Positions 1-8,841 of a DNA stretch of 10,874 bases are shown here, in pieces (position 1 is the stretch's first letter; every line of letters starts with the position of its first letter). Made by a program: the position numbers and the translations under genes. Location of the stretch: contig JBHJGV010000039.1 of the NCBI GenBank assembly GCA_050331455.1, positions 1 through 10,874 on the forward strand. Reading direction: 5' to 3'. Origin of the DNA: CAYUYV01 sp050331455 (GTDB lineage Bacteria; Pseudomonadota; Alphaproteobacteria; JAJFIK01). Under the pieces are notes generated by a model, which did no database searches, was not told the origin of the DNA, and saw only the letters and a list, made by a program, of their open reading frames with translations.

Positions 1-771
1 GGGCGGGGGCGGTCTCGCGAGGTGCGGCCCGACATGACGGCGGGCCCCGCCGTCCTTGCCATGCTGACGGCCTTTGCGGTGGGCTTGAAGGCGGCCGCCG
101 CCACGGGCCGGGCCTGGCGGCGGCGGGTCGACACCCTATCGGCTTCGGATCGTGCGATCCTTTACGATGCCCTGGGCGAGGGAGAAGTGTCCATGGCCAT
201 CGCGGGCGGTGCGCCGGGTGAGGGGACGGTCCAGATCCACGAAGCGGTGCTGCCCGGTGTGTGGATCGGCCGAGCCGAGGACGATCAGGGCACGGTGCGT
301 GCCGAATGGGTCGAGGTGGGCGACGCCCCCCGGGTCCTGCGGGAAGTCGCGGAAAGCCGTCCCCGTGCGGATATTGCCATCGATGCCCTGGCCCCGCCTC
401 TCGGTTCCATGAATGTCATGAATGTGCTCTCCGAAGTGCGCTCCCGCGCCACGGCATGGCAGCCCGACGGTGCGCCGAACCACGTCATGAATTTCACTCT
501 GCTGCCCATGAGCCCGGTGGACACGGCTTTCCTGGCCAAGGTGTTGGGTGAGACCGGTGTGCGGATTTCCTCCGGCGGCTATGGCACCGCACGGGTGATC
601 ATGACGGCGCTAAAGCATGTCTGGGCCGTGCAATATCTCAACGGCATCGGCACGACCATTCTGGACACGATCGAAATCGGCGACATTCCTGATGCGATCC
701 TGGCCAGCCGGGAGGATTTCGAGGACAGCGCCGCACGCCTCGACGAGATCGGCGAGGTTTATCTCCAATGA
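1..771 (+). CDS. hupH: Hydrogenase expression/formation protein HupH (HoxQ/HyaF family), 5'-partial
   Basis: Maturation protein of uptake [NiFe] hydrogenases. In relatives (HoxQ, HyaF) it acts in the cytoplasm on the small subunit, with a HoxO/HupG-type partner, before Tat export. The frame is open from base 1 with no stop. The first possible start is a GTG at 22, which would give 249 residues, but family members carry roughly 50 more N-terminal residues with an MPSGM-type motif that is absent here. The true start is therefore probably upstream of the window. Counting from the GTG, LGEGEVS lies at 51-57, and the C-terminal HupH domain shows SGGYG at 184-188 and WAVQYLN at 201-207, followed by the typical TIE...DIP and EDFEDSAARL segments. 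The stop overlaps the next start as ATGA at 768-771. The family call is firm; the N-terminus is not visible. Confidence 0.9.
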   Translation, partial: GRGRSREVRPDMTAGPAVLAMLTAFAVGLKAAAATGRAWRRRVDTLSASDRAILYDALGEGEVSMAIAGGAPGEGTVQIHEAVLPGVWIGRAEDDQGTVRAEWVEVGDAPRVLREVAESRPRADIAIDALAPPLGSMNVMNVLSEVRSRATAWQPDGAPNHVMNFTLLPMSPVDTAFLAKVLGETGVRISSGGYGTARVIMTALKHVWAVQYLNGIGTTILDTIEIGDIPDAILASREDFEDSAARLDEIGEVYLQ

Positions 772-1559
772 GCAGATCCTTCGAAGGCTCCGCGACCGGC
801 CCGCTCCCCGCCGACACGGTGCTCGAATGTGGCGTGTGTTGGTGGGTCTATGACCCCCGAGAGGGCGATCCGACCGGCTATGTGGATCCGGGCACGGCGT
901 TCTCTGCGCTGCCGGAGCATTGGCGCTGCCCGTCCTGCGATGCGGATCAAAGCAAATTCATGGTGCTGAACGCCGGCACGGCGCCCTTCGATACGGGATC
1001 GGTGCCGCGCCCGACGCCGCCCACAGGCATGGGCGCGCTTGCCGCCGGTGCCCAGAATGCCAGCGCCCCGGATTCCAGCATCCAAGATCCGAGTACGCAG
1101 GGAGATGCGCTCGCCAGGCTGCTGGGCGCCTATCGCAAGGCCGAAGAGGCCATGGTGGGTCTGCCCGTCCATAATGGGGCGCTGCGGGTAGAGGCGGTGG
1201 GCTTTCGTGCTTTCGGCGAAGGCTTTGCCGGGATCGTCATCACGCCCTGGTGCATGAACCTGACCTATGTGCCATCCGACGCGTCGGCCCCGCCGCCGGT
1301 GGCGATCGGGGCCAGTCGGCAGCATGTTTTCCCCTCCGGCACCTACAGTTTCATCATGGGCCGGATGGACGGGGTTGGCACTGTCGAGACCTGTTCCCTG
1401 TTCTCGCCCATGGACGACTTCACCGCGCAGGACGATGCGCGAGCCGCGGCAATGGCCGCGGTCGAAGCCCTGTTCGAGGCACCCGAAGAGGAGGAGGCCC
1501 CCAAGCCCAAAGCCGTCACCCGGCGGTTCATCCTCACCCGGAACGGAGCCGAACCATGA
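768..1559 (+). CDS. hupJ: Rubredoxin-HybE fusion hydrogenase maturation protein (HupI+HupJ type)
   Basis: The 263-residue protein joins two functions that are separate genes (hupI, hupJ) in Rhizobium. Residues 18-66 are a rubredoxin domain with the four iron-ligating cysteines C21, C24, C54 and C57, in CGVCWWVYDP and WRCPSCDAD contexts typical of HupI/HoxR. A Pro/Ala/Ser-rich linker spans about 69-112. Residues 113 to about 240 are a HybE/HoxT-like chaperone domain, with TPWCMNL at 159-165 matching the family's TPWxMNL signature. A Glu- and Lys-rich tail ends the protein. HoxR/HupI rubredoxins are linked to small-subunit Fe-S cluster assembly in air, and HybE-type proteins escort precursor subunits. 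The start overlaps the hupH stop (ATGA), and the stop overlaps the hupK start. From memory, Rhodobacter HupJ is a similar fusion, so the architecture is probably not new. Confidence 0.93.
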   Translation: MSRSFEGSATGPLPADTVLECGVCWWVYDPREGDPTGYVDPGTAFSALPEHWRCPSCDADQSKFMVLNAGTAPFDTGSVPRPTPPTGMGALAAGAQNASAPDSSIQDPSTQGDALARLLGAYRKAEEAMVGLPVHNGALRVEAVGFRAFGEGFAGIVITPWCMNLTYVPSDASAPPPVAIGASRQHVFPSGTYSFIMGRMDGVGTVETCSLFSPMDDFTAQDDARAAAMAAVEALFEAPEEEEAPKPKAVTRRFILTRNGAEP

Positions 1560-2623
1560 CGGGGACAGGTCCGCTCGGGCGGCGCTACATGCTTGACCTT
1601 GCCGATCAGGGCGGTGCTGTGCGGGCCCGGGTTCGCCAGAGTGGGGATGCGGGTCTTGCGCGCGTGGGCTTGGGGCGTCCGGCAGTCGAGGCGCCGCGTC
1701 TTGCGGGGCTGCTCTTTTCCCTGTGCCCCCGGGCCCAGACCACGGCGGCCCTGCGCGCCGTGGAGCAAGCTGCCGGTGTGGCCCTGGCGCCGGGCCAGGC
1801 GGCGGCGCGGGAGGCGGTCCTGCTTGGTGAAGGGGTGGCAGCGTCGGTCTGGCGCATGGCTGTCACCTGGCCGACCCTGACCGGCGGCACCATGGATGCG
1901 GCGCCCGTGCGCGCCGCGCGCGAGGCGGCCGATGCGCTGCTCGCGGATCTGTTCGATGGCCCATGGGCCGAGCCGGGCGGTTGCCTCCTTAAATCTGTGA
2001 CGGCGGCGCCGCGCAGCGCGGTTGACGCCCTGTTCGAGGCCCTGCGCCGCAGTGAGGCCGGTATCGGCCCCCTGCTCGACCAGGCCAATGCAATCCGTCT
2101 GCACAGGGGAGACACGTGCTGTCTGCTCCAGGACGGTATTTTTGCTGAAGATCTGTGCCCCGATTGCTCCGGTCACGAGGAAACGCCGCGGGCCCTGTTG
2201 GCCCCTGGCGAGATGACCGACAGTCTCGGCCCCTGGTTCGATGCCCAGCTGTCCCACGGGTTCACCCTGTTGGCCCGGTTGCGGCGGACTCTGGACCGGG
2301 TGGCGCCCGATGCGCCGACCCCGTTTCCGGACGGCGCCACGGGCCGGGGTATGGGGGTCGCCATGACCGCGCGGGGGCGCCTGCGCCATGGCCTCGTCCT
2401 GGAGGACGGCCTCATTCGGGGCTGGACGACGGCGGCGCCCACGGACTGGAATTTTGCGCCCAACGGCCCGGTGGCGGCCACGGCCCGGCGTCTGGCGCCG
2501 GGGCCGGGCCTGCGGGCGCGGGCCCAATGGCTGGTCGCGGCTTTCGATCCATGTGCGCCCTGTGACGTCGCCTTGCAGGCGGCCCTGACCCCCCGGTCCG
2601 GGGAGGAGGCGGTCCATGCATGA
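1556..2623 (+). CDS. hupK: HupK/HoxV, large-subunit-like hydrogenase maturation scaffold
   Basis: The 355-residue protein resembles a decayed [NiFe] hydrogenase large subunit. Relatives (HoxV, HupK) are thought to carry the Fe(CN)2CO precursor from HypC/HypD to the apo-large subunit in the cytoplasm. The N-terminal motif reads LFSLCPRAQ, with a single Cys (C57) where the large subunit has RxCxxC. APTDWNF at about residues 292-298 matches the APTEWNF segment of the family. The C-terminus keeps FDPCAPC (C333, C336), echoing the large-subunit DPCxxC active-site motif, followed by 19 more residues. An unusual internal Cys set (C188, C189, C201, C204, the last two as LCPDC) lies mid-protein. The chosen ATG overlaps the hupJ stop (ATGA); the frame stays open upstream to 1250, but that part is a shadow of hupJ. 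The gene overlaps hypA by 8 bases. Confidence 0.9.
   Translation: MTGTGPLGRRYMLDLADQGGAVRARVRQSGDAGLARVGLGRPAVEAPRLAGLLFSLCPRAQTTAALRAVEQAAGVALAPGQAAAREAVLLGEGVAASVWRMAVTWPTLTGGTMDAAPVRAAREAADALLADLFDGPWAEPGGCLLKSVTAAPRSAVDALFEALRRSEAGIGPLLDQANAIRLHRGDTCCLLQDGIFAEDLCPDCSGHEETPRALLAPGEMTDSLGPWFDAQLSHGFTLLARLRRTLDRVAPDAPTPFPDGATGRGMGVAMTARGRLRHGLVLEDGLIRGWTTAAPTDWNFAPNGPVAATARRLAPGPGLRARAQWLVAAFDPCAPCDVALQAALTPRSGEEAVHA
2602..2609 (+). promoter_or_regulatory. Ribosome binding site of hypA
   Basis: GGAGGAGG ends 6 bases before the hypA ATG and lies inside the last codons of hupK, which fixes the hypA start at 2616. A short hairpin (CCCCG-GTC-CGGGG, 2591-2603) slightly overlaps the purine run. 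Ribosomes finishing hupK would melt it, consistent with translational coupling; that is inference. Confidence 0.6.
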
Positions 2624-2957
2624 GATGTCCCTGGCCCAGGGTGTGATCGACGCCATCGAGGCCCAGGCGGCCCGGGACGCCTTCACCCGCGCGACCCGCG
2701 TGGTGCTGGAAGTCGGCGTGTTGAGCTGTGTGGATGCCCATGCCCTGGAGTTCTGCTTCGGCGCGGTGTCCCGGGACACCAGGGCACAGGGCGCGGTGCT
2801 CGAAATCCGCACCCCGCCGGGCCGAGCCCACTGTTTCGGGTGCGACGGGGATGTGCTCATCGCGCGGCGCGGCGAAGGCTGCCCCGACTGTGGATCCCAC
2901 CGTCTGATCGTGACGGGGGGCGAGGAATTGAAAGTCAAGGAAATGGAGGTCGTCTGA
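2616..2957 (+). CDS. hypA: HypA, nickel metallochaperone for [NiFe] hydrogenase
   Basis: HypA delivers nickel to the hydrogenase large subunit together with the GTPase HypB. The 113-residue length is normal for the family. The N-terminus MHEMSL supplies the nickel ligand H2 with the conserved E3. The structural zinc site is two CxxC pairs, C73/C76 and C89/C92 (CPDCG). The C-terminal GGEELKVKEMEV is also typical. Two further cysteines, C38 and C47, lie in the middle of the N-terminal domain and have no obvious role. The start overlaps the end of hupK by 8 bases and has a strong GGAGGAGG. hypB begins one base after its stop, matching the HypA-HypB functional pair. Confidence 0.97.
   Translation: MHEMSLAQGVIDAIEAQAARDAFTRATRVVLEVGVLSCVDAHALEFCFGAVSRDTRAQGAVLEIRTPPGRAHCFGCDGDVLIARRGEGCPDCGSHRLIVTGGEELKVKEMEVV
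2945..2949 (+). promoter_or_regulatory. Ribosome binding site of hypB
   Basis: GGAGG sits 9 bases before the hypB ATG, inside the last codons of hypA. It supports the ATG at 2959, which places the CxxCGC metal motif at the very N-terminus. Confidence 0.6.
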
Positions 2958-2958
2958 C

Positions 2959-3876
<918 letters not shown>

Positions 3877-3882
3877 GGACCG

Positions 3883-6186
3883 GTGAGCGCCCCCTGGCCA
3901 GCCCCTGATGATGCAGCCGTCGCGAGGGTCCGGGTGCGGGTGCGCGGGGCCGTGCAAGGGGTCGGTTTCCGCCCCTTCGTGTGGACCATGGCGCGGGACT
4001 TGGGCCTGTCGGGCTGGGTCCTGAACGACGCTGAAGGTGTTCTGCTGGAAGCGGAAGGGCGCAGGACGGAGCGTTTCCTCGACCGGTTGCGGCGCGATGC
4101 CCCGCCTTTGGCGCGGATTGATGCATTGGAGACGAATTATCTGGCGCCCGTCGGCGCACCACCCGGTTTCGAGATCCGCCGCAGCGCCAAGGGCACGGCC
4201 GCCCGGACCATGGTTACGCCGGACATGGCGACCTGTCCGGCCTGTCTGGAGGACATCACCACCCGGACGGATCGCCGGCATGGCTACGCCTTCACGAACT
4301 GCACCCATTGCGGCCCGCGTTACACCATCACCCGCGCGCTGCCCTATGATCGGGCGCAGACCTCTATGGAGCCGTTCGCGCTGTGCCCGGACTGTGCGGC
4401 CGAATATGCCGATCCGTCGGACCGCCGGTTCCATGCCCAGCCCAATGCCTGCCCGGCCTGCGGACCCCGCCTGTCCATGGTGCCGGCCGACATGGTGGCC
4501 CGTCTGCGGGCCGGGGAGGTCCTGGCTATCAAGAGCCTGGGCGGGTTTCATCTGGCGACGGATGCTTTCAATGGGGCGGCAGTGGACCGGCTGCGCCGGC
4601 GCAAGCGGCGGGATGGAAAGCCCTTTGCCGTGATGGTGGCCAATCTCGCTTCGGCCCAGGTGCTTGCGGATCTGGACGCCCAGGAGATCGAGGCCCTGAC
4701 CCAGCCGGCCCGGCCCATCGTCATTGCACGGGCAAGGCCCGATACCGGTCTGGCGCCGGGCGTGTCGAACGGTCTGCCCACGCTGGGCCTCATGCTACCC
4801 TACACGCCGCTCCATACGCTGCTGTTCCACGCTGCGGCCGGCTGTCCGAACGGTCCGGCCTGGCTGGACGCGCCCCAAGAAACGGCATTTGTGATGACGA
4901 GCGCCAATCCGGGCGGGGAACCTCTGGTGACGGATAATGACGAGGCGGCGGACCGATTGGGCGACATTGCCGATACCATTGTGACCCATAACCGGGATAT
5001 CGTCGTGCGCTGCGACGACAGCGTCATGCGTGTGATTGCCGGGGCGCCGCGGCCCCTGCGCCGCGCGCGCGGCTTCGTGCCCGACCCCATCCGCCTCGGC
5101 GCATCCGTGCCGCCGGTGCTGGCCTTAGGCGGCCATCTCAAGAACACCGTCTGCGTCACACGCGGCGACGAGGCCTTCCTGTCCCAGCATATCGGCGACC
5201 TGGACAGCCCTGCCGGCCTCACCTTTCTTGAAGAGACGCTTGCCCATCTCCTGTCCATCCTCGATGTTCGACCAGAGCGGCTGGCCTGCGATCTTCATCC
5301 GGATTTTCAGTCCACCCGGATCGCGGAAGCCATGGCCCGGGATCTGGGAGTGCCACTTATCCGCGTCCAGCATCACCACGCCCATCTTGCGGCCCTGGCC
5401 GCCGAGCATGCTGTGGCGGGCCCAATGCTGGGCCTCGCATTGGACGGGTTCGGTCTGGGGGCGGACGGGCGCTCGAGCTGGGGCGGCGAGCGCATGGTCA
5501 TCGAGGGTGCCGGCTTCCGCCATCTGGGTGGCTTCGTGCCCCTGGCCCAGCCGGGCGGCGACAGGGCGGCCCGCGAGCCCTGGCGGATGGGGGCCGCGGC
5601 CCTCCATGCCTTGGGCCGCGGCGCGGAAATCGGCGAGCGATTCGCCGCCCATCCGGGGGCCGATCTTTTGGTGGCCATGCTGGACCGCGGTGTCAATGCG
5701 CCGGCCACGTCGTCCGCCGGGCGCCTGTTCGATGCGGCCTGCGGCCTGCTCGGTGTGGCACCGGTCGGGGGAGCGGACACCGCTTTCGAAGGCGCCGCGC
5801 CCATGGCCCTGGAAGCCCTTGTGGAGCAGCCCCGGGTGTTGCGGGACGGCTGGCGGATCGGTACGGACGGAACACTGGATGTGAGGCCTTTGTTGGCGGT
5901 GCTCGCCGACGGGATTGACCCCCGGACCGGGGCGGAGCTGTTCCATGGGACGCTGGCCGAGGCGCTGGCCGAATGGTGCGAGGACGGACTGGACCGGATC
6001 GCCGCGCCGGTCCGCCGGGTCGGACTGTCCGGGGGCTGTCTACAGAACAAGGTGTTGGCCGAAACCCTGATCGAGGCCTTGTCCGCCCGCGCGATCGCAG
6101 GCCTGCTGCCGTGCCGTGCGCCCGCCAATGACGGGGGCCTGAGTCTGGGCCAGGCCTGGGTTGCGGCCCGGACAATGCTGCATTGA
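3883..6186 (+). CDS. hypF: HypF carbamoyltransferase
   Basis: HypF turns carbamoyl phosphate and ATP into carbamoyl-AMP and transfers the carbamoyl group to the C-terminal Cys of HypE, the first step in making the active-site cyanides. The 767 residues hold all domains in order. The acylphosphatase-like domain has GAVQGVGFRPF with catalytic R30. The zinc-finger pairs are C118/C121, C140/C143, C168/C171 and C190/C193, with spacings 18-24-18. A YrdC/Sua5-like domain spans about 204-390. The Kae1-like domain starts near 405 and has the metal motif HHHAH at 497-501 and LSGGCLQN near the end. The start is a GTG 6 bases after hypB, with an AGGA only 3 bases away. It is chosen because the acylphosphatase fold begins about 13 residues later. 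No domain is damaged. Confidence 0.97.
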   Translation: MSAPWPAPDDAAVARVRVRVRGAVQGVGFRPFVWTMARDLGLSGWVLNDAEGVLLEAEGRRTERFLDRLRRDAPPLARIDALETNYLAPVGAPPGFEIRRSAKGTAARTMVTPDMATCPACLEDITTRTDRRHGYAFTNCTHCGPRYTITRALPYDRAQTSMEPFALCPDCAAEYADPSDRRFHAQPNACPACGPRLSMVPADMVARLRAGEVLAIKSLGGFHLATDAFNGAAVDRLRRRKRRDGKPFAVMVANLASAQVLADLDAQEIEALTQPARPIVIARARPDTGLAPGVSNGLPTLGLMLPYTPLHTLLFHAAAGCPNGPAWLDAPQETAFVMTSANPGGEPLVTDNDEAADRLGDIADTIVTHNRDIVVRCDDSVMRVIAGAPRPLRRARGFVPDPIRLGASVPPVLALGGHLKNTVCVTRGDEAFLSQHIGDLDSPAGLTFLEETLAHLLSILDVRPERLACDLHPDFQSTRIAEAMARDLGVPLIRVQHHHAHLAALAAEHAVAGPMLGLALDGFGLGADGRSSWGGERMVIEGAGFRHLGGFVPLAQPGGDRAAREPWRMGAAALHALGRGAEIGERFAAHPGADLLVAMLDRGVNAPATSSAGRLFDAACGLLGVAPVGGADTAFEGAAPMALEALVEQPRVLRDGWRIGTDGTLDVRPLLAVLADGIDPRTGAELFHGTLAEALAEWCEDGLDRIAAPVRRVGLSGGCLQNKVLAETLIEALSARAIAGLLPCRAPANDGGLSLGQAWVAARTMLH

Positions 6187-6200
6187 CGCGATAACGACAA

Positions 6201-6207
6201 AAGGAGG
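6201..6207 (+). promoter_or_regulatory. Strong ribosome binding site of hypC
   Basis: AAGGAGG, a near-perfect anti-Shine-Dalgarno match, lies 5 bases before the hypC ATG in a 26-base gap. It is among the strongest in the block. HypC may be needed in higher amounts than HypF, which is inference from the sequence alone. Confidence 0.65.
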
Positions 6208-6212
6208 AAGCC

Positions 6213-6512
6213 ATGTGTTTGGCCCTGCCGGGCGAGGTGGTCCGGATCGAAGGTGAAACGGCGACGGTGGATGTGGACGGGGTCCAGGTGCCCGTGTCCC
6301 TTGCCTTTCTCGATGATGTGGCGCCGGGCGATATGGTGATCGTCCATGTGGGCTATGCCCTGTCCAAGGTCGATCCGGATCTGGCGGCCGAGCAGATCGC
6401 GCTGATGAAGGCCGGCGGTGCCCAGGCGGACGGTCCTCTTCCGACGGATGGTCCGACCCCGGCAGATGGTCCGGCGATGCCGGCCATGGAGACGGTGGGA
6501 GACCGGCCATGA
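6213..6512 (+). CDS. hypC: HypC chaperone for Fe(CN)2CO assembly, with repeat-rich C-terminal tail
   Basis: HypC binds HypD and carries the iron while its cyanide and CO ligands are added, then docks with the large subunit. The first 65 or so residues are a normal HypC: MCLALPGEV with the essential C2 (N-terminal after Met removal), a beta-barrel core, and the conserved HVGYAL with H45. The family usually ends near residue 75-85. Here the protein has 99 residues, and residues 72-90 are three imperfect 6-7-residue units of the form (A/T)DGPxP, followed by a Met- and Asp-containing end. The stop overlaps the hypD start as ATGA, so HypC and HypD, which form a complex, are translationally coupled. 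Confidence 0.95.
   Translation: MCLALPGEVVRIEGETATVDVDGVQVPVSLAFLDDVAPGDMVIVHVGYALSKVDPDLAAEQIALMKAGGAQADGPLPTDGPTPADGPAMPAMETVGDRP
6426..6482 (+). repeat. Three imperfect 18-21 base repeats in the hypC tail
   Basis: The units encode ADGPLP, TDGPTP and ADGPAMP. The shared DNA core is GA(C/T)GGTCC, recurring every 18 bases, and the flanking bases have diverged. It looks like a slippage-type in-frame expansion on the 3' end of hypC. Confidence 0.6.
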
Positions 6513-7672
6513 AATATGTCGACGAGTTTCGCGATCCGGAAGCCGCCCGCGCCATCGCAGCGTGCATCCGGGACGCGGTGGAGCCGGGGCGGGTCTACCG
6601 GCTCATGGAGTTCTGCGGCGGGCACACCCATGCCCTGTGCCGCTTCGGCCTCGAGGATCTCTTGCCGGACCAGGTGCGGATGATCCACGGGCCGGGATGT
6701 CCCGTCTGTGTCCTTCCGGTCGGCCGGCTCGATATGGCCATCGATCTGGTCACGGCCCGGCCCGATGTGATCCTGGCCACATACGGCGACCTGATGCGTG
6801 TTCCGGGGACGGATGGCCAGACCCTGCTGGGGGCCCGCTCCCGTGGCGGCGATGTGCGCATGGTATATTCCACGGTCCAGGCCGTGGACATGGCCGCGAC
6901 CCATCCGGACCGCGAGGTCGTGTTCATGGCCATTGGCTTTGAGACCACCACGCCGCCCACGGCGGCGGCGGTGAAAATGGCGGCGGAGCGGGGACTGACC
7001 AATTTCTCCGTGTTCTGCAATCACGTCCTCACACCGGCGGCCATCGACGCCATCATGACGACGGGCGGCGGTGCCACGGGCGCGCGCCTGGACGGGTTCG
7101 TCGGCCCGGGTCATGTGTCGACCATTATCGGCGCGGATGCCTATGCCGGCGCGGCCGCGAAATGGAACAAGCCCATTGTCATCGCCGGGTTCGAGCCCAA
7201 CGATCTGATGCAGTCGATTCTGCAACTTGTCCGCCAGGTGAATGCCTGTGAAGCCCGGGTCGAGAACACCTTCGCCCGCGCCGTGCGCGACGGCGGCAAC
7301 GCCAAGGCCATCGCCCTGTGCGAGGAGGTCTTCGCCATCCGCGAGGCATTCGAGTGGCGCGGCCTCGGCGCGATCCCCCACAGCGCGTTGCGCCTGTCGG
7401 ACATCTTCAAAGGGTTCGATGCGGAGGACCGTTTCGCCATGGCGTATATCTCCCGGCCGGATCACAAGGCCTGCGCCTGCGCGCAGATCCTGCGCGGGGA
7501 GAAGACACCGCGGGACTGCACCGTGTTCGCGACCGCCTGTACGCCGGAGCATCCGCTGGGCTCGTGCATGGTATCGCCGGAAGGGGCGTGTGCGGCGCAT
7601 TATTTGTACGGACGGTTCCGGGACACCGGCCGCGCGGGGGAGGCGCCGGCCCGCGGCGTGGCTGCGGAATGA
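6509..7672 (+). CDS. hypD: HypD, Fe-S protein of Fe(CN)2CO assembly
   Basis: HypD is the redox scaffold on which the iron receives its CN and CO ligands, in complex with HypC and fed by HypE. The 387 residues contain the expected conserved cysteines: C36 in MEFCGGHTHAL, and C64 and C67 in GPGCPVCVLP. Near the C-terminus the [4Fe-4S] and redox region shows C322, C324, C337, C344, C353 and C361, in contexts such as HPLGSCMVSPEGAC. NHVLTP and the FVGPGHVSTIIG segment are also typical. The start overlaps the hypC stop and the stop overlaps the hypE start, both as ATGA, giving coupled synthesis of C, D and E. A Gly/Ala/Arg tail of about 20 residues follows the last family motif. Confidence 0.97.
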   Translation: MKYVDEFRDPEAARAIAACIRDAVEPGRVYRLMEFCGGHTHALCRFGLEDLLPDQVRMIHGPGCPVCVLPVGRLDMAIDLVTARPDVILATYGDLMRVPGTDGQTLLGARSRGGDVRMVYSTVQAVDMAATHPDREVVFMAIGFETTTPPTAAAVKMAAERGLTNFSVFCNHVLTPAAIDAIMTTGGGATGARLDGFVGPGHVSTIIGADAYAGAAAKWNKPIVIAGFEPNDLMQSILQLVRQVNACEARVENTFARAVRDGGNAKAIALCEEVFAIREAFEWRGLGAIPHSALRLSDIFKGFDAEDRFAMAYISRPDHKACACAQILRGEKTPRDCTVFATACTPEHPLGSCMVSPEGACAAHYLYGRFRDTGRAGEAPARGVAAE

Positions 7673-8754
7673 CCCGAACGCCCGATCCCCGTGCCGGCCG
7701 CGCCCAGACCCGGGAGCGGCTCTTTCCCCGCAAGTTGGACCTGCGCCGAGGCGCCGTCGAACTGACCCATGGCGCCGGCGGCAAGGCCTCGGCCCAATTG
7801 TTCGAGGAGCTGTTCCAGCCGGCCTTTTCCAATCCCCAGCTGGACCGGGGTGACGACCAGGCCCGTTTCGCCGGCCGGGAGCGGATGGTGGTCGCCACGG
7901 ACGGGCATGTGGTGAAACCGCTGGTCTTCCCCGGCGGCAATATCGGCAGTCTTTCCGTCCACGGAACGATAAACGACGTGGCCATGGCCGGCGCCGTACC
8001 GCTGAACCTGACGGCCAGCTTCATTCTGGAAGAGGGCTTTCCCTTCGCGGATCTGCGGGATATTGTCGAAGCCATGGCCGCTGCGGCGCGGGAGGCGGGC
8101 GTTCCGGTGATCGCCGGGGACACCAAGGTCGTGGAGCGCGGCAAGGGCGACGGCGTGTTCATCGCGACCACCGGCATCGGATACATCCCCGACGCGGTCA
8201 AGGATCCTCCGGCGGCGGATCGGGCCCGCGCGGGCGATGTCATCATCGTGTCGGGCACCCTGGGCGATCACGGTGTCACGGTGCTGGCCGCGCGGGAAGC
8301 GTTGCCGCTCATGGCACCGATCGAGAGCGACACGGCGGCCCTGCACGACCTTGTGGCCACGCTGCTCGCCGCAGCCGGCGGCGTCCGTGTCCTGAGGGAT
8401 CCGACCCGGGGCGGCCTTGCAACGGCCATCAACGAGATCTGCCGGGCCAGCGGCACGGGCGCGGTGTTGAACGAGGCCGAAATCCCGATCCGCCGGACCG
8501 TCGAGGCAGCCTGCGAGATCCTCGGCGTCGATCCTCTGTACCTCGCCAATGAGGGCAAGCTGATCGCCGTGGTGACGGCGGACGAGGCAGAGGCCGCCTT
8601 GAACGCCCTGAAGGGCCATCCCCTGGGCAAGGATGCGGCAATCATCGGCACCATGACCGATGATCCCAACGGGTTCGTGCAGATGGAAACCCCCATGGGC
8701 GGGCGACGCATGGTGGATTGGTTGGTCGGCGATCCCTTGCCGCGGATTTGCTGA
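7669..8754 (+). CDS. hypE: HypE, thiocarbamate dehydratase making the cyanide ligand
   Basis: HypE accepts the carbamoyl group from HypF on its C-terminal cysteine and dehydrates it with ATP to a thiocyanate, which supplies CN to the HypC-HypD iron. The 361 residues form a PurM-like fold: HGAGGK at 34-39, GDTKVV from residue 150, RDPTRGGLATAINEI from 243, and the essential terminus PRIC, with the acceptor C361 as the last residue. The start is the ATG overlapping the hypD stop; the frame is open further upstream to 7318, but that overlaps hypD coding. About 30 charged, Arg-rich residues precede the usual N-terminus, so a later start is possible but less likely given the coupling. This is the last gene of the hyp block. 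Confidence 0.96.
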   Translation: MTRTPDPRAGRAQTRERLFPRKLDLRRGAVELTHGAGGKASAQLFEELFQPAFSNPQLDRGDDQARFAGRERMVVATDGHVVKPLVFPGGNIGSLSVHGTINDVAMAGAVPLNLTASFILEEGFPFADLRDIVEAMAAAAREAGVPVIAGDTKVVERGKGDGVFIATTGIGYIPDAVKDPPAADRARAGDVIIVSGTLGDHGVTVLAAREALPLMAPIESDTAALHDLVATLLAAAGGVRVLRDPTRGGLATAINEICRASGTGAVLNEAEIPIRRTVEAACEILGVDPLYLANEGKLIAVVTADEAEAALNALKGHPLGKDAAIIGTMTDDPNGFVQMETPMGGRRMVDWLVGDPLPRIC

Positions 8755-8841
8755 TCATGCCGTGGCCGGGACACCGGTGCCGCCCGGGGCCTTGCCGTCG
8801 ACGCCCGGGGGCTCTTCCTCCGGACCCAAAACGAGACTGTC

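Noticed and set aside
1250..1555. Upstream extension of the hupK frame
   Set aside because: It overlaps the conserved HybE domain of hupJ. The ATG at 1556, coupled by ATGA and followed by HupK homology, is the sensible start.
1343..2938. Long minus-strand open frame (531 codons) opposite hupK and hypA
   Set aside because: It mirrors two genes with clear family motifs, and its translation is Arg/Pro/Gly-rich without recognisable domains. Long antisense frames are expected in high-GC DNA.
7318..7668. Upstream extension of the hypE frame
   Set aside because: It overlaps the Fe-S cysteine region of hypD, and its translation has no HypE similarity.
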